Shown: positions 1 through 5,174, counted from the first letter of the stretch. The stretch: 12,568 nucleotides of DNA from Lentihominibacter faecis (GCF_014306095.1 NZ_JACRWC010000026.1:1-12568); one strand, 5' to 3'. Program-made: numbers and translations. The notes: a model not told the origin generated them from the sequence alone.

Positions 1-31
1 GTCGGCAGCGTCAGATGTGTATAAGAGACAG
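1..31 (+). other. Nextera (Tn5) sequencing adapter, left end
   Basis: The first 31 bases match the Illumina Nextera read-1 adapter lacking its first two bases. Bases 13-31 are the Tn5 mosaic end AGATGTGTATAAGAGACAG. This is library DNA, not genome. Read in frame with the gene that follows, it adds a false five-residue start (MYKRQ), so the gene begins at base 32 at the earliest and is truncated. Confidence 0.98.
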
Positions 32-199
32 TCGGACTACAAACAACAGGCAGGCAAACGCCTAGTGCGGGTTTACTACCATCTGGAAGACGCCGGTTGG
101 CAGCGGCTGGAAGACCTGAAGCGAGAATACTTTGCCACCTATCACAGCATTCAGCAGGTTTTAAACAATGATTTTGCGGAGGACGATGCAAATGAATAA
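32..199 (+). CDS. PadR-family transcriptional regulator, 3' fragment
   Basis: This is the C-terminal 55 residues of a probable PadR-type winged-helix repressor. The visible part has the strand pattern RVYYHLEDAGWQRLEDL, which matches the PadR wing and following helix (usually RKYY-LT--G---L--L). A helical tail follows (REYFATYHSIQQVL), as expected for the C-terminal dimerisation helix. The DNA-recognition helices would lie upstream and are lost at the adapter junction. PadR proteins usually repress the gene or operon they sit in. Here the stop overlaps the start of a small membrane-protein gene by 8 bases, so the two are surely translated from one mRNA. PadR regulators paired with small DUF1700-like membrane proteins are a common Firmicutes arrangement. 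The family call rests on a short fragment. Confidence 0.75.
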   Translation, partial: SDYKQQAGKRLVRVYYHLEDAGWQRLEDLKREYFATYHSIQQVLNNDFAEDDANE

Positions 200-560
200 A
201 GAACAAAAGCGTTATTTAAAAGAAATAAAGGCATTACTGCCGGTCTATGGAAAATATGAAAAACGTTTTTTTCATGATATTAAAGACTCCATTTGCGAGC
301 TGGATGCAGAACATATTACTTATGAGATGTTGTGCCTTGAACTGGGTCGTCCCGAAGATCTGATCGTGAATTACTACCAGGAAATCGACAGCACCTATCT
401 ACGCAAGCAGCTCAAACGCACCCGCTCCATCAAAGCGGTCGTCCTTATCATCATGCTGCTGGCAGTCGTAATATCCCTATGCCGCCTCGGATTTCTCTAC
501 AGCCTGTATCTGGACGGAAAAAACGCTATCATCACCCACGAACTGGTTGTGATTGAATAA
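192..560 (+). CDS. small single-helix membrane protein, partner of PadR (DUF1700/HAAS-like)
   Basis: A 122-residue protein. Residues 1-70 are soluble and predicted helical, with the pattern of the short helical domain found at the N-terminus of DUF1700/HAAS proteins (YLKEIKALLP, then LELGRPEDLIVNYYQE). A basic stretch (RKQLKRTRS) leads into one membrane helix at about residues 79-100, and the last 20 residues lie on the far side. The start at 192 is chosen because GGAGGA at 178-183 is 8 bases upstream. The in-frame ATGs at 168 and 186 lie too far upstream of, or too close to, that site. The gene overlaps the PadR fragment by 8 bases and is probably co-regulated by it. In related pairs the membrane protein is thought to respond to the envelope or to control a membrane target, but nothing here shows its function. 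Confidence 0.7.
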   Translation: MNKEQKRYLKEIKALLPVYGKYEKRFFHDIKDSICELDAEHITYEMLCLELGRPEDLIVNYYQEIDSTYLRKQLKRTRSIKAVVLIIMLLAVVISLCRLGFLYSLYLDGKNAIITHELVVIE

Positions 561-562
561 AC

Positions 563-600
563 AAAAAAAGCAAGCCAATCCAATACCCGAATCAGCTTGC
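563..600 (-). terminator. rho-independent terminator of rubrerythrin gene
   Basis: Read on the minus strand, an 11-12 bp stem (GCAAGC at one end, GCTTGC at the other, with G-T pairs inside and a loop of about 7 bases) is followed directly by seven Ts (the A run at 563-569). It lies about 45 bases after the rubrerythrin stop and just beyond the stop of the convergent membrane-protein gene. On the plus strand no T run follows the stem, so it terminates mainly leftward transcription. Confidence 0.85.
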
Positions 601-645
601 AATCATTCAATTCTCCATGTTCTGATCTCTTCCCGCCACAATCAA

Positions 646-1182
646 CTAATAGTTCTCCGCCTTGATCCGAAAATACCCTTGGGCGTGGTGGCAGACCGGA
701 CAGATTTCCGGAGCGTCCTTGCCTTTGACTTCGTGTCCGCAGCTGCCGCAGATCCATGTGACTTCGCTGTCTCTGGCAAAGACCTGCTGGGTCTTTATGT
801 TCTCCCAAAGCTTCCGGTAACGGGTCTCGTGTTCCTTCTCGATAGCCGCCACCTGCTCCATCTGCCGGGCGATCTGCTCGAAACCTTCCTCCCGCGCCAC
901 ACACGCCATATCATCGTACATTTCGCTCCACTCGTAATGCTCACCTTCCGCCGCGGTCATGAGATTTTCCGGCGTCGTGCCGATCCCCACGAAATGCTTG
1001 TACCAGATCTCCGCATGTTCCTTTTCATTGTCCGCCGTCTCGTGAAACAGCTCTGCGATCTGCCGATACCCCTCTTCCTGCGCCTTTGCAGCAAAAAACT
1101 CATACTTGTTGCGCGCCTGCGACTCCCCGGCATACGCGATCAACAGATTATCATACGTCTTACTTCCTTTTAAATCCTGCAT
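646..1182 (-). CDS. rbr: rubrerythrin
   Basis: A 178-residue cytoplasmic peroxidase of anaerobes. It reduces hydrogen peroxide at a diiron site using electrons passed through a rubredoxin-like iron centre. The four-helix ferritin-like domain spans about residues 1-135, with metal-ligand patterns AYAGESQARNKYEFF (Glu20), DNEKEHAEIW (Glu53 and His56) and IEKEHETRY (Glu114/116 and His117). The C-terminal rubredoxin domain has two CxxC pairs, Cys144/Cys147 and Cys160/Cys163. The length is normal for a classical rubrerythrin. The ATG has AGGAGG 9 bases upstream. The gene is monocistronic with its own terminator at 563-600. No clear promoter is seen. The upstream region is the repeat-rich spacer, and a copy of a GC-rich repeat (1218-1249) lies only about 35 bases before the start codon. 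Confidence 0.95.
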   Translation of the reverse strand: MQDLKGSKTYDNLLIAYAGESQARNKYEFFAAKAQEEGYRQIAELFHETADNEKEHAEIWYKHFVGIGTTPENLMTAAEGEHYEWSEMYDDMACVAREEGFEQIARQMEQVAAIEKEHETRYRKLWENIKTQQVFARDSEVTWICGSCGHEVKGKDAPEICPVCHHAQGYFRIKAENY

Positions 1183-1217
1183 CTTCCAATACCTCCTTGC
1201 AAACAGTTATCTGTAGT

Positions 1218-1249
1218 ATGCCCGCCGCCGGGAGCTTTATGCCTGCTCT
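1218..1249 (+). repeat. dispersed GC-rich repeat, copy 1 (pair with 1726-1757)
   Basis: These 32 bases match 1726-1757 at 28 positions in direct orientation, about 508 bases apart. The shared core is CCGCCGCCGG followed by AGCTTTAT and GCTCT. In one frame both copies read M(P/S)AAGSF(M/I)PAL, and three of the four differences fall at third codon positions. That could mean coding origin or chance. Confidence 0.75.
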
Positions 1250-1285
1250 GTCAATCGTTTTTGAAAACATCTTAGAGAATTTGTA

Positions 1286-1351
1286 ACATCTTGCTGCCAG
1301 CCTCGCCGCATCCCTGCAGGACTCACATCTTGCTGCCAGCCTCGCCGCATC
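1286..1351 (+). repeat. two 27-base direct repeats
   Basis: A 27-base sequence beginning ACATCTTGCTGCCAGCC occurs perfectly at 1286-1312 and 1325-1351, separated by 12 bases containing a PstI-like palindrome (CTGCAG). Both copies include ATCTTGCTGC, whose reverse complement GCAGCAAGAT appears at 1418-1427. Either copy could therefore pair with that segment to form a large stem-loop. Confidence 0.9.
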
Positions 1352-1355
1352 TACC

Positions 1356-1378
1356 AAAATCTTCGAATTGAAGTTTTT
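1356..1378. other. stem-loop with flanking A and T runs (possible bidirectional terminator)
   Basis: AAAATCTTC and GAAGTTTTT pair at 8 of 9 positions around a 5-base loop (GAATT). The plus strand ends in TTTTT and the minus strand in TTTT. The stem is AU-rich and weak, so termination is only possible, and no gene clearly ends here on either strand. Confidence 0.35.
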
Positions 1379-1461
1379 CAGGTGCGTTTTCGAGAATTTC
1401 GAGCCGGCAAATCGGAAGCAGCAAGATCAGATTCTTCGTATGGAGGAAAATTTGGTGAAAA

Positions 1462-1476
1462 ACGAGAAGTTCTCGT
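1462..1476. repeat. palindrome ACGAGAA-G-TTCTCGT
   Basis: A 15-base near-perfect palindrome with 7-base arms around a single G. The same two arms recur at 1588-1594 and 1610-1616 with a 15-base loop. It could be an operator for a dimeric regulator or a hairpin in RNA. No protein partner is identifiable. Confidence 0.6.
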
Positions 1477-1537
1477 CGATCGACTGGAGAACACAACCTC
1501 TATAGCGCGTGATTTTCTCTAAAACTTGAGAAACAAC

Positions 1538-1616
1538 GGCAAGACAAAGAATTAGATTATATAGTCTTTGCCTGAACACAGCTCCGATTCTCGTTTTACA
1601 TTGCATTTTACGAGAA
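1538..1616. repeat. two adjacent inverted repeats (1538-1572 and 1588-1616)
   Basis: First, GGCAAGAC near 1538 can pair with GTCTTTGCC ending at 1572, with one bulge. Second, TTCTCGT (1588-1594) and ACGAGAA (1610-1616) are perfect 7-base arms around an AT-rich 15-base loop. Together with the palindrome at 1462-1476 they suggest a folded transcript or a cluster of protein sites. Confidence 0.5.
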
Positions 1617-1671
1617 ACGAAGATTTAGCAAAAATTATGTCAACCTCCTTTTCACGAGATAGTATCCTATA

Positions 1672-1743
1672 TTGCCCGCCGCGGAAACCATCCCCGCCGC
1701 CGGAACCATGCCCGCCGCCAGAACCATGTCCGCCGCCGGAAGC
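1672..1743 (+). repeat. four 18-base GC-rich tandem repeats
   Basis: Units lie at 1672-1689, 1690-1707, 1708-1725 and 1726-1743, each close to ATGCCCGCCGCCGGAACC. The last unit runs directly into the dispersed 32-base repeat. In one plus frame they read as six-residue units (LPAAET, IPAAGT, MPAART, MSAAGS) and end at a stop at 1777-1779, but no ribosome binding site or convincing start precedes them. The tract lies about 120 bases upstream of the 1864 gene and would fall in its leader if transcription starts upstream. Confidence 0.85.
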
Positions 1744-1756
1744 TTTATACCCGCTC

Positions 1757-1785
1757 TTGACAGAAACCTGCCGCCATGATACGCT
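1757..1785 (+). promoter_or_regulatory. candidate promoter of the 1864 gene
   Basis: A perfect -35 hexamer TTGACA (1757-1762) is followed after 17 bases by TACGCT (1780-1785), a poor match to TATAAT. It would give a leader of about 70 bases before the start codon. The -35 falls at the end of the dispersed repeat. This is a sequence-based suggestion only. Confidence 0.35.
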
Positions 1786-1863
1786 ACCCATACGAGCTAT
1801 TTTCTGAATATTCGCATTTTCGAAGCATGTCAAAACGCACTGCAACAGTAAAGGAGGCCAGTC

Positions 1864-2523
1864 ATGAATACGAAAAAACTGACCCGCAAGCATATCGCAA
1901 ACATCATAGTCTGTTCCATCATCCTTCTGGCCCTGATCGTCGCTTTCATCTGCTACGTCCACGAACCCCGTCTGATCCAGGATACCAACCGCAAACCCGA
2001 CATTTCTTTTAACGGAACGACCTTTGATATTTCTGCAAAGGACTTCGTCCGGATCGTCAACGAGGATCTGGATAAAGAAGGGCTTTCGCTCATCTCTGAA
2101 GATTATGCAAAGGATCAGTACGGAAATACCGTAGAAAATGAAAAAGGGGAAGAATTTGACTTTGATCTGGTGGAATACACCTGCCCGATCAATAAGATCC
2201 TGGAACTTCATCTTTTTTCTATTCCTGAACTTGGTGACGGGATTGCCGTGATCCAGCTTCAATCTCGCAAAACTGAGGCTCTCACAACAAAGCAAACGGA
2301 GCAAAACGAAGCTTATTACCGGATCATCTGTGATAATGTAGAGCCACGCTTTAATTCTGAGAAATTCAACACTCATATAGGATATCACAACTCCTGTAAG
2401 CTAGATGACCTGCTCTTCTACTACAACTCCACCGATGAAAGTTTGGATGGAGAGCCGGAACATAACCTCTACATCTACGGCATCCAACAAAAAGATCTAA
2501 GCGATAAATATCCGCTCTTTTAG
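1864..2523 (+). CDS. membrane-anchored protein of unknown function
   Basis: A 219-residue protein that I do not recognise. A basic N-terminus (MNTKKLTRKH) is followed by one hydrophobic helix at about residues 12-32 with no lipobox, which suggests a signal anchor with the remaining 185 or so residues outside the membrane. The outer part is acidic and mixed helix/strand, contains a charged stretch near 88-100 (NTVENEKGEEFDFD) and has three cysteines (about 107, 155 and 177). The start is well supported by AAGGAGG six bases before the ATG. It stands alone, with repeat-rich spacers on both sides and a convergent murA downstream. A long minus-strand frame (1552-2388) overlaps it but lacks comparable start signals. 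It may be a lineage-specific envelope protein, and its isolation among repeats fits accessory DNA. Confidence 0.75.
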   Translation: MNTKKLTRKHIANIIVCSIILLALIVAFICYVHEPRLIQDTNRKPDISFNGTTFDISAKDFVRIVNEDLDKEGLSLISEDYAKDQYGNTVENEKGEEFDFDLVEYTCPINKILELHLFSIPELGDGIAVIQLQSRKTEALTTKQTEQNEAYYRIICDNVEPRFNSEKFNTHIGYHNSCKLDDLLFYYNSTDESLDGEPEHNLYIYGIQQKDLSDKYPLF

Positions 2524-2539
2524 GAACTCACCTTAGCCC

Positions 2540-2669
2540 CACGCCCAGGGTCGGGGCTCTCACACCGCTTAGTGCCGGGCTTCTCACGCCCAGGGTTGAC
2601 GCTTCACCGCGTAGTGCCGGGCTTACCACGCCCAAGGTCGAGCTCTCACACCGCTTAGTGCCGGGCTTA
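2540..2669 (+). repeat. three 42-45-base tandem repeats
   Basis: Units at 2540-2584, 2585-2626 and 2627-2669 all begin CACGCCCA(G/A)GGT and end TAGTGCCGGGCTT. At each internal junction CCGGGC can pair with GCCC plus GG across a 7-base loop, so every boundary forms a GC-rich hairpin. Before the first unit, AGCCCC (2535-2540) pairs with GGGGCT (2553-2558), a few bases after the stop of the 1864 gene, but no T run follows. Confidence 0.88.
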
Positions 2670-2670
2670 A

Positions 2671-2778
2671 GGATGAATTTCTGGAAAATTATAGGCGATT
2701 TTTCATCTCAAATCAGCTATTTCAGAAAATAAGGATGATCGGGTTCAAACGACCCCTTTGAAAACCCGCTTTTCATCC
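2671..2778. repeat. pair of stem-loops with GGATGA/TCATCC arms
   Basis: GGATGAA (2671-2677) faces TTCATCT (2702-2708). GGATGA (2733-2738) faces TCATCC (2773-2778), and inside the second loop CGGGTTCAAA pairs with TTTGAAAACCCG with a two-base bulge, making a long imperfect hairpin over 2733-2778. Neither is followed by a proper T run, so they are not simple terminators. A structured RNA or a dispersed repeat is more likely. Confidence 0.6.
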
Positions 2779-2924
2779 AAAAAAGAGAATATCATGCCGT
2801 TAAGGATGAAAACTGCACCGACACTGCACCAGCCTGAAAACCGCACCAACACTGGCCCGAAAACCGCAGTGCCCACACCGACACCGCACGGCCCGCCCCG
2901 ACCAACACCCAAAAACCAAAAAAC

Positions 2925-2976
2925 AAAAAAACTCCCCGCACCGCCCGCACCTCGCAGGCCGCAACAGGGAGTTTTT
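2925..2976 (-). terminator. murA terminator
   Basis: On the minus strand AAAAACTCCC (from 2976) pairs with GGGAGTTTTT (to about 2926), enclosing a GC-rich insert that can fold further. A long T run follows (the A run at 2925-2930). It starts about 10 bases after the murA stop. The plus strand also ends in TTTTT, so it may stop transcription in both directions. Confidence 0.85.
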
Positions 2977-2985
2977 CATTCAATT

Positions 2986-4257
2986 CTATTCTTCCACACG
3001 CATGATATTCGCGCCCAGGTTCCGCAGCTTTTCCACGAAGTGTTCGTAGCCGCGATCCACATGGTAGATCTGGGAGATCTCCGTCGTGCCTTCTGCGATG
3101 AGACCCGTCAGGACTACGGCCGCACCGGCTCTCAGGTCGGTCGCTACCACCTGCGCTCCCTGCAGCTCCTTGTCACCCGGGATGATGGCACAGTTTCCAT
3201 CGGTCTTGATGTTGGCACCCATACGATTGAATTCCCCAACATGCATGAAACGGTTTTCAAACACCGTTTCGATTACCACGCTCGGACCCTTCGCCACGGT
3301 CAGAAGCGCCATAAACGGCGACTGCATATCCGTAGGGAATCCAGGATACGGCAGCGTCTTCACATCAGTGGAAACGATCGGGTTCACATCGCCCCGTGCC
3401 ACCAGACCCTCATCAGTCATAGTGATGTCCGCGCCGCACTCTCTCAGTTTAGCGATGACTGCCTTCAGATGATCCGGCACCACATTCTTGATGAGAACAT
3501 TTCCCTTGGTCATAACAGCGCCAACCATGAAGGTTCCGGCTTCGATCCGGTCAGGGATCACGTGATGAGAAACGCCCTTCAGCTTCTCGACCCCTTCGAT
3601 CTTGATAGTGTCCGTGCCGACGCCCTTGATCCGTGCGCCCATTTTATTCAGAAAGTTTGCCAGATCGACGATTTCCGGCTCCTGCGCCGCATTCTCCAGA
3701 ACAGTTGTCCCCTCTGCCAGAGAAGCTGCCATTATGATGACCTCAGTCGCCCCTACGCTTGGGAAATCCAGATAGATAGTCGTGCCCTTCAGCTTGTCGG
3801 CTTTCGCATCCACGATCCCTCTTGCCAGTCTTTCTTCATTGATGGTTGCGCCCAGTGCCTTAAGACCCTTCAGATGAAGTTCCACCGGCCGCTTGCCAAT
3901 AGCACATCCGCCAGGAAGGGGGATCACTGCGCGACCCGTTCTCAAGAGCAGAGCTCCCAGCACCAGGATCGACGCCCGCATCATCTTCACCAGCTCATAA
4001 GGAGCCTCGTACGTCAATACACTGCCAGCTGTAATATCTACATTATTTTCATCCAGCTCCGGATCCACGGTTGCGCCCAGACTCTCCAGAAGCTTGCACA
4101 TCACCTGTACATCTCTGAGTGCAGGCACATCCTTGATCTCACATTTCTCTTCCGTTAAAAGTGCCGCCGCCATGATCGGCAGAACAGCGTTCTTCGAACC
4201 GCTGATCTTTACTTCTCCATGTAAAGGAGCGCTTTTCTGTACTAAGAATTTTGCCAC
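2986..4257 (-). CDS. murA: UDP-N-acetylglucosamine 1-carboxyvinyltransferase
   Basis: This cytoplasmic enzyme catalyses the first committed step of peptidoglycan synthesis, transferring enolpyruvate from phosphoenolpyruvate to UDP-GlcNAc. It is the target of fosfomycin. The 423 residues cover the whole two-domain EPSP-synthase-like fold. Visible hallmarks are SGSKNA with Lys22, the loop PGGCAIGKRPVELHL with catalytic Cys118 (the residue alkylated by fosfomycin), FPTDMQSP with Asp310, DLRAGAA with Arg376 and HVDRGYEH with Arg402. The start codon is GTG, six bases after GGAGG. The gene is monocistronic, with a near-consensus promoter at 4293-4321 and its own terminator. Firmicutes often carry two paralogues (MurA and MurZ), and which one this is cannot be settled from this window. 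Confidence 0.95.
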   Translation of the reverse strand: MAKFLVQKSAPLHGEVKISGSKNAVLPIMAAALLTEEKCEIKDVPALRDVQVMCKLLESLGATVDPELDENNVDITAGSVLTYEAPYELVKMMRASILVLGALLLRTGRAVIPLPGGCAIGKRPVELHLKGLKALGATINEERLARGIVDAKADKLKGTTIYLDFPSVGATEVIIMAASLAEGTTVLENAAQEPEIVDLANFLNKMGARIKGVGTDTIKIEGVEKLKGVSHHVIPDRIEAGTFMVGAVMTKGNVLIKNVVPDHLKAVIAKLRECGADITMTDEGLVARGDVNPIVSTDVKTLPYPGFPTDMQSPFMALLTVAKGPSVVIETVFENRFMHVGEFNRMGANIKTDGNCAIIPGDKELQGAQVVATDLRAGAAVVLTGLIAEGTTEISQIYHVDRGYEHFVEKLRNLGANIMRVEE

Positions 4258-4292
4258 TTTTTTCCTCCGAACTGTTAATTTACAACTAACCC

Positions 4293-4321
4293 ATTATACT
4301 TCCTTACCGGCTTTTTTTCAA
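4293..4321 (-). promoter_or_regulatory. murA promoter (sigma-A type)
   Basis: On the minus strand TTGAAA (4321-4316) and a perfect TATAAT (4298-4293) are separated by exactly 17 bases, and the murA ribosome binding site lies about 25 bases downstream of the -10. This is a strong housekeeping promoter. Confidence 0.85.
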
Positions 4322-4373
4322 GAGCGATTCACATATCTTCTCATAAGTAAGGAAGAGACCTTTTGAGTTTTCC

Positions 4374-4438
4374 ACATGAGGGGAGCAAAACTTGATAGTA
4401 GAGCCTCTTCCTGTCTCTATTGTTCCCCGGTCACATGT
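4374..4438. repeat. long inverted repeat between abrB terminator and murA promoter
   Basis: GGGGAGCAA (4380-4388) pairs with TTGTTCCCC (4420-4428), and outside it ACATG (4374-4378) pairs with CATGT (4434-4438), giving about 14 base pairs around a 31-base loop. It lies in a 134-base gap with no coding frame. It could be a regulatory site upstream of the murA promoter or part of a small RNA. Confidence 0.5.
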
Positions 4439-4455
4439 TTTCAAGCATCCCTGCG

Positions 4456-4487
4456 AAAAAAAAGAGCAACGAAATTGCTCTTTTTTT
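4456..4487 (-). terminator. terminator of the abrB-like gene (bidirectional)
   Basis: AAAGAGCAA and TTGCTCTTT pair around a short loop (CGAAA). Runs of eight As and seven Ts flank the stem, so it is a good terminator in both directions. It begins about 10 bases after the abrB stop. Confidence 0.9.
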
Positions 4488-4496
4488 CATACATGG

Positions 4497-4739
4497 TTAC
4501 AGTGATTTCAGTTCTTCAACGCACTTAGCGCATACGTTCTTGCCTTTGATCTGACGGATGCCATCTGAACTTCCGCAGAATACGCATGCCGGCTGATATT
4601 TTTTCAGCATGATGGATTCACCATCCACATAAATTTCTAAAGGATCCTTTATTTCTATATTTAAAGTTCTCCTTAATTCGATCGGAAGAACTATTCTTCC
4701 CAGTTCATCAACCTTACGTACGATTCCCGTTGCTTTCAT
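4497..4739 (-). CDS. abrB: AbrB/SpoVT-family transition-state regulator
   Basis: An 80-residue DNA-binding protein. Residues 1-47 form the swapped-hairpin AbrB domain with the classic start MKATGIVRKVDELGRIVLP and the pattern IELRRTLNI. Members act as dimers or tetramers that repress post-exponential and sporulation genes. The C-terminal part carries two CxxC pairs (CVFC at 52-55 and CAKC near 70-73), a likely zinc-binding tail common in clostridial AbrB proteins and absent from Bacillus AbrB. AAGGAG lies 7 bases before the ATG. The gene follows a small membrane-protein gene on the same strand, separated by 70 bases with a hairpin, and ends at a strong terminator. Its position near spmAB suits a sporulation role, but its targets are unknown. 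Confidence 0.88.
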   Translation of the reverse strand: MKATGIVRKVDELGRIVLPIELRRTLNIEIKDPLEIYVDGESIMLKKYQPACVFCGSSDGIRQIKGKNVCAKCVEELKSL

Positions 4740-4772
4740 ACTTAGACTCCTTTCATTCCTTTTACCAGCAAT

Positions 4773-4806
4773 CGAACCTGCCCGCCCTGCGGGGATTTTC
4801 GGTTCG
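4773..4806 (-). other. intercistronic hairpin between the 4810 gene and abrB
   Basis: CGAACC and GGTTCG are 6-base arms, and inside them CCCGC and GCGGG form a second stem. It begins three bases after the stop of the upstream gene. No T run follows on the minus strand, so it is more likely an mRNA-stability or processing hairpin than a terminator. Confidence 0.5.
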
Positions 4807-4809
4807 CAT

Positions 4810-5130
4810 CTACTCCTTCGAACCAGCCTTCTTCACAGCTGCGACCGCTTTTATTACAGAAGAGATCGCAGAGAAAATATTCTGATCTCCCTTGACGGCC
4901 TTCGACAGCGACTCCACGGATTCGGAAACATCGCCAATGATCCCGTCCACGTCTTTGCTGCGCTTGGCTGCCAGGTCTGTGATAGTTGCCACATCCTCCA
5001 GAATATTGATTGTGTGATCCATGGAAGTTAACAACTTCCGTGTTAATTGTATCAGATAAACGATCAGCACTAGAAGTGCGATACCCAATACGATCAAAAA
5101 AAGTGTTTTTAAATCTATCATCACATTCAT
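4810..5130 (-). CDS. small membrane-anchored coiled-coil protein (DUF948-like architecture)
   Basis: A 106-residue protein. An N-terminal membrane helix at about residues 8-28 is followed by a helical cytoplasmic or envelope part (LLTSMDHTINILEDVATITDLAAKRSKDVDG and onward) with heptad-like hydrophobic spacing, then a short basic end (VKKAGSKE). This resembles DUF948-type proteins in layout, but I cannot assign a function. The start at 5130 is chosen because AGGAG lies 8 bases upstream. An upstream ATG in frame (5175) has no ribosome binding site. It is divergent from spmA across a 108-base gap and upstream of abrB on the same strand, with which it is probably co-transcribed. Confidence 0.75.
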   Translation of the reverse strand: MNVMIDLKTLFLIVLGIALLVLIVYLIQLTRKLLTSMDHTINILEDVATITDLAAKRSKDVDGIIGDVSESVESLSKAVKGDQNIFSAISSVIKAVAAVKKAGSKE

Positions 5131-5174
5131 GACCCTCTCTCCTTTACTCAAACGGTATATACTATATGATATCA

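Larger units (their letters stand above)
1183..1863. other. repeat-rich spacer between rubrerythrin and the 1864 gene
   Basis: About 680 bases without a supported gene, between divergent coding regions. It contains 27-base direct repeats, a start-less open frame (1287-1505), several inverted repeats built on ACGAGAA/TTCTCGT, a stem-loop with flanking A and T runs (1356-1378), four 18-base tandem units (1672-1743) and a 32-base sequence present twice (1218-1249 and 1726-1757). The region looks like accumulated dispersed repeats or a decayed element, perhaps with structured RNA. No transposase or target-site duplication is visible. Confidence 0.6.
2524..2924. other. repeat-rich spacer between the 1864 gene and murA
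   Basis: About 400 bases without a supported gene, between convergent genes. It holds, in order, three 42-45-base tandem units (2540-2669), two stem-loops whose arms carry GGATGA/TCATC (2671-2708 and 2733-2778), a third AAGGATGAA copy (2802-2810) and a degenerate C/A-rich repeat containing GAAAACYGC at 2808, 2836 and 2859. The murA terminator follows immediately. Confidence 0.65.

Noticed and set aside
1286..1351. CRISPR array
   Set aside because: There are only two copies with a 12-base spacer, and no cas gene is in the window.
1552..2388. A 278-residue minus-strand frame with Gly-rich GGGHGS repeats
   Set aside because: It lies antisense to the 1864 gene, which has an excellent ribosome binding site and signal anchor. 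The Gly-rich part is only the 18-base repeat read backwards, and no start signal is seen.
2540..2669. CRISPR-like array in the tandem units
   Set aside because: The units abut without unique spacers of regular length, and no cas gene is present.
2758..4158. A 466-residue plus-strand frame
   Set aside because: It is the antisense shadow of murA, rich in His, Arg and Ser as expected for such a frame, without a ribosome binding site.
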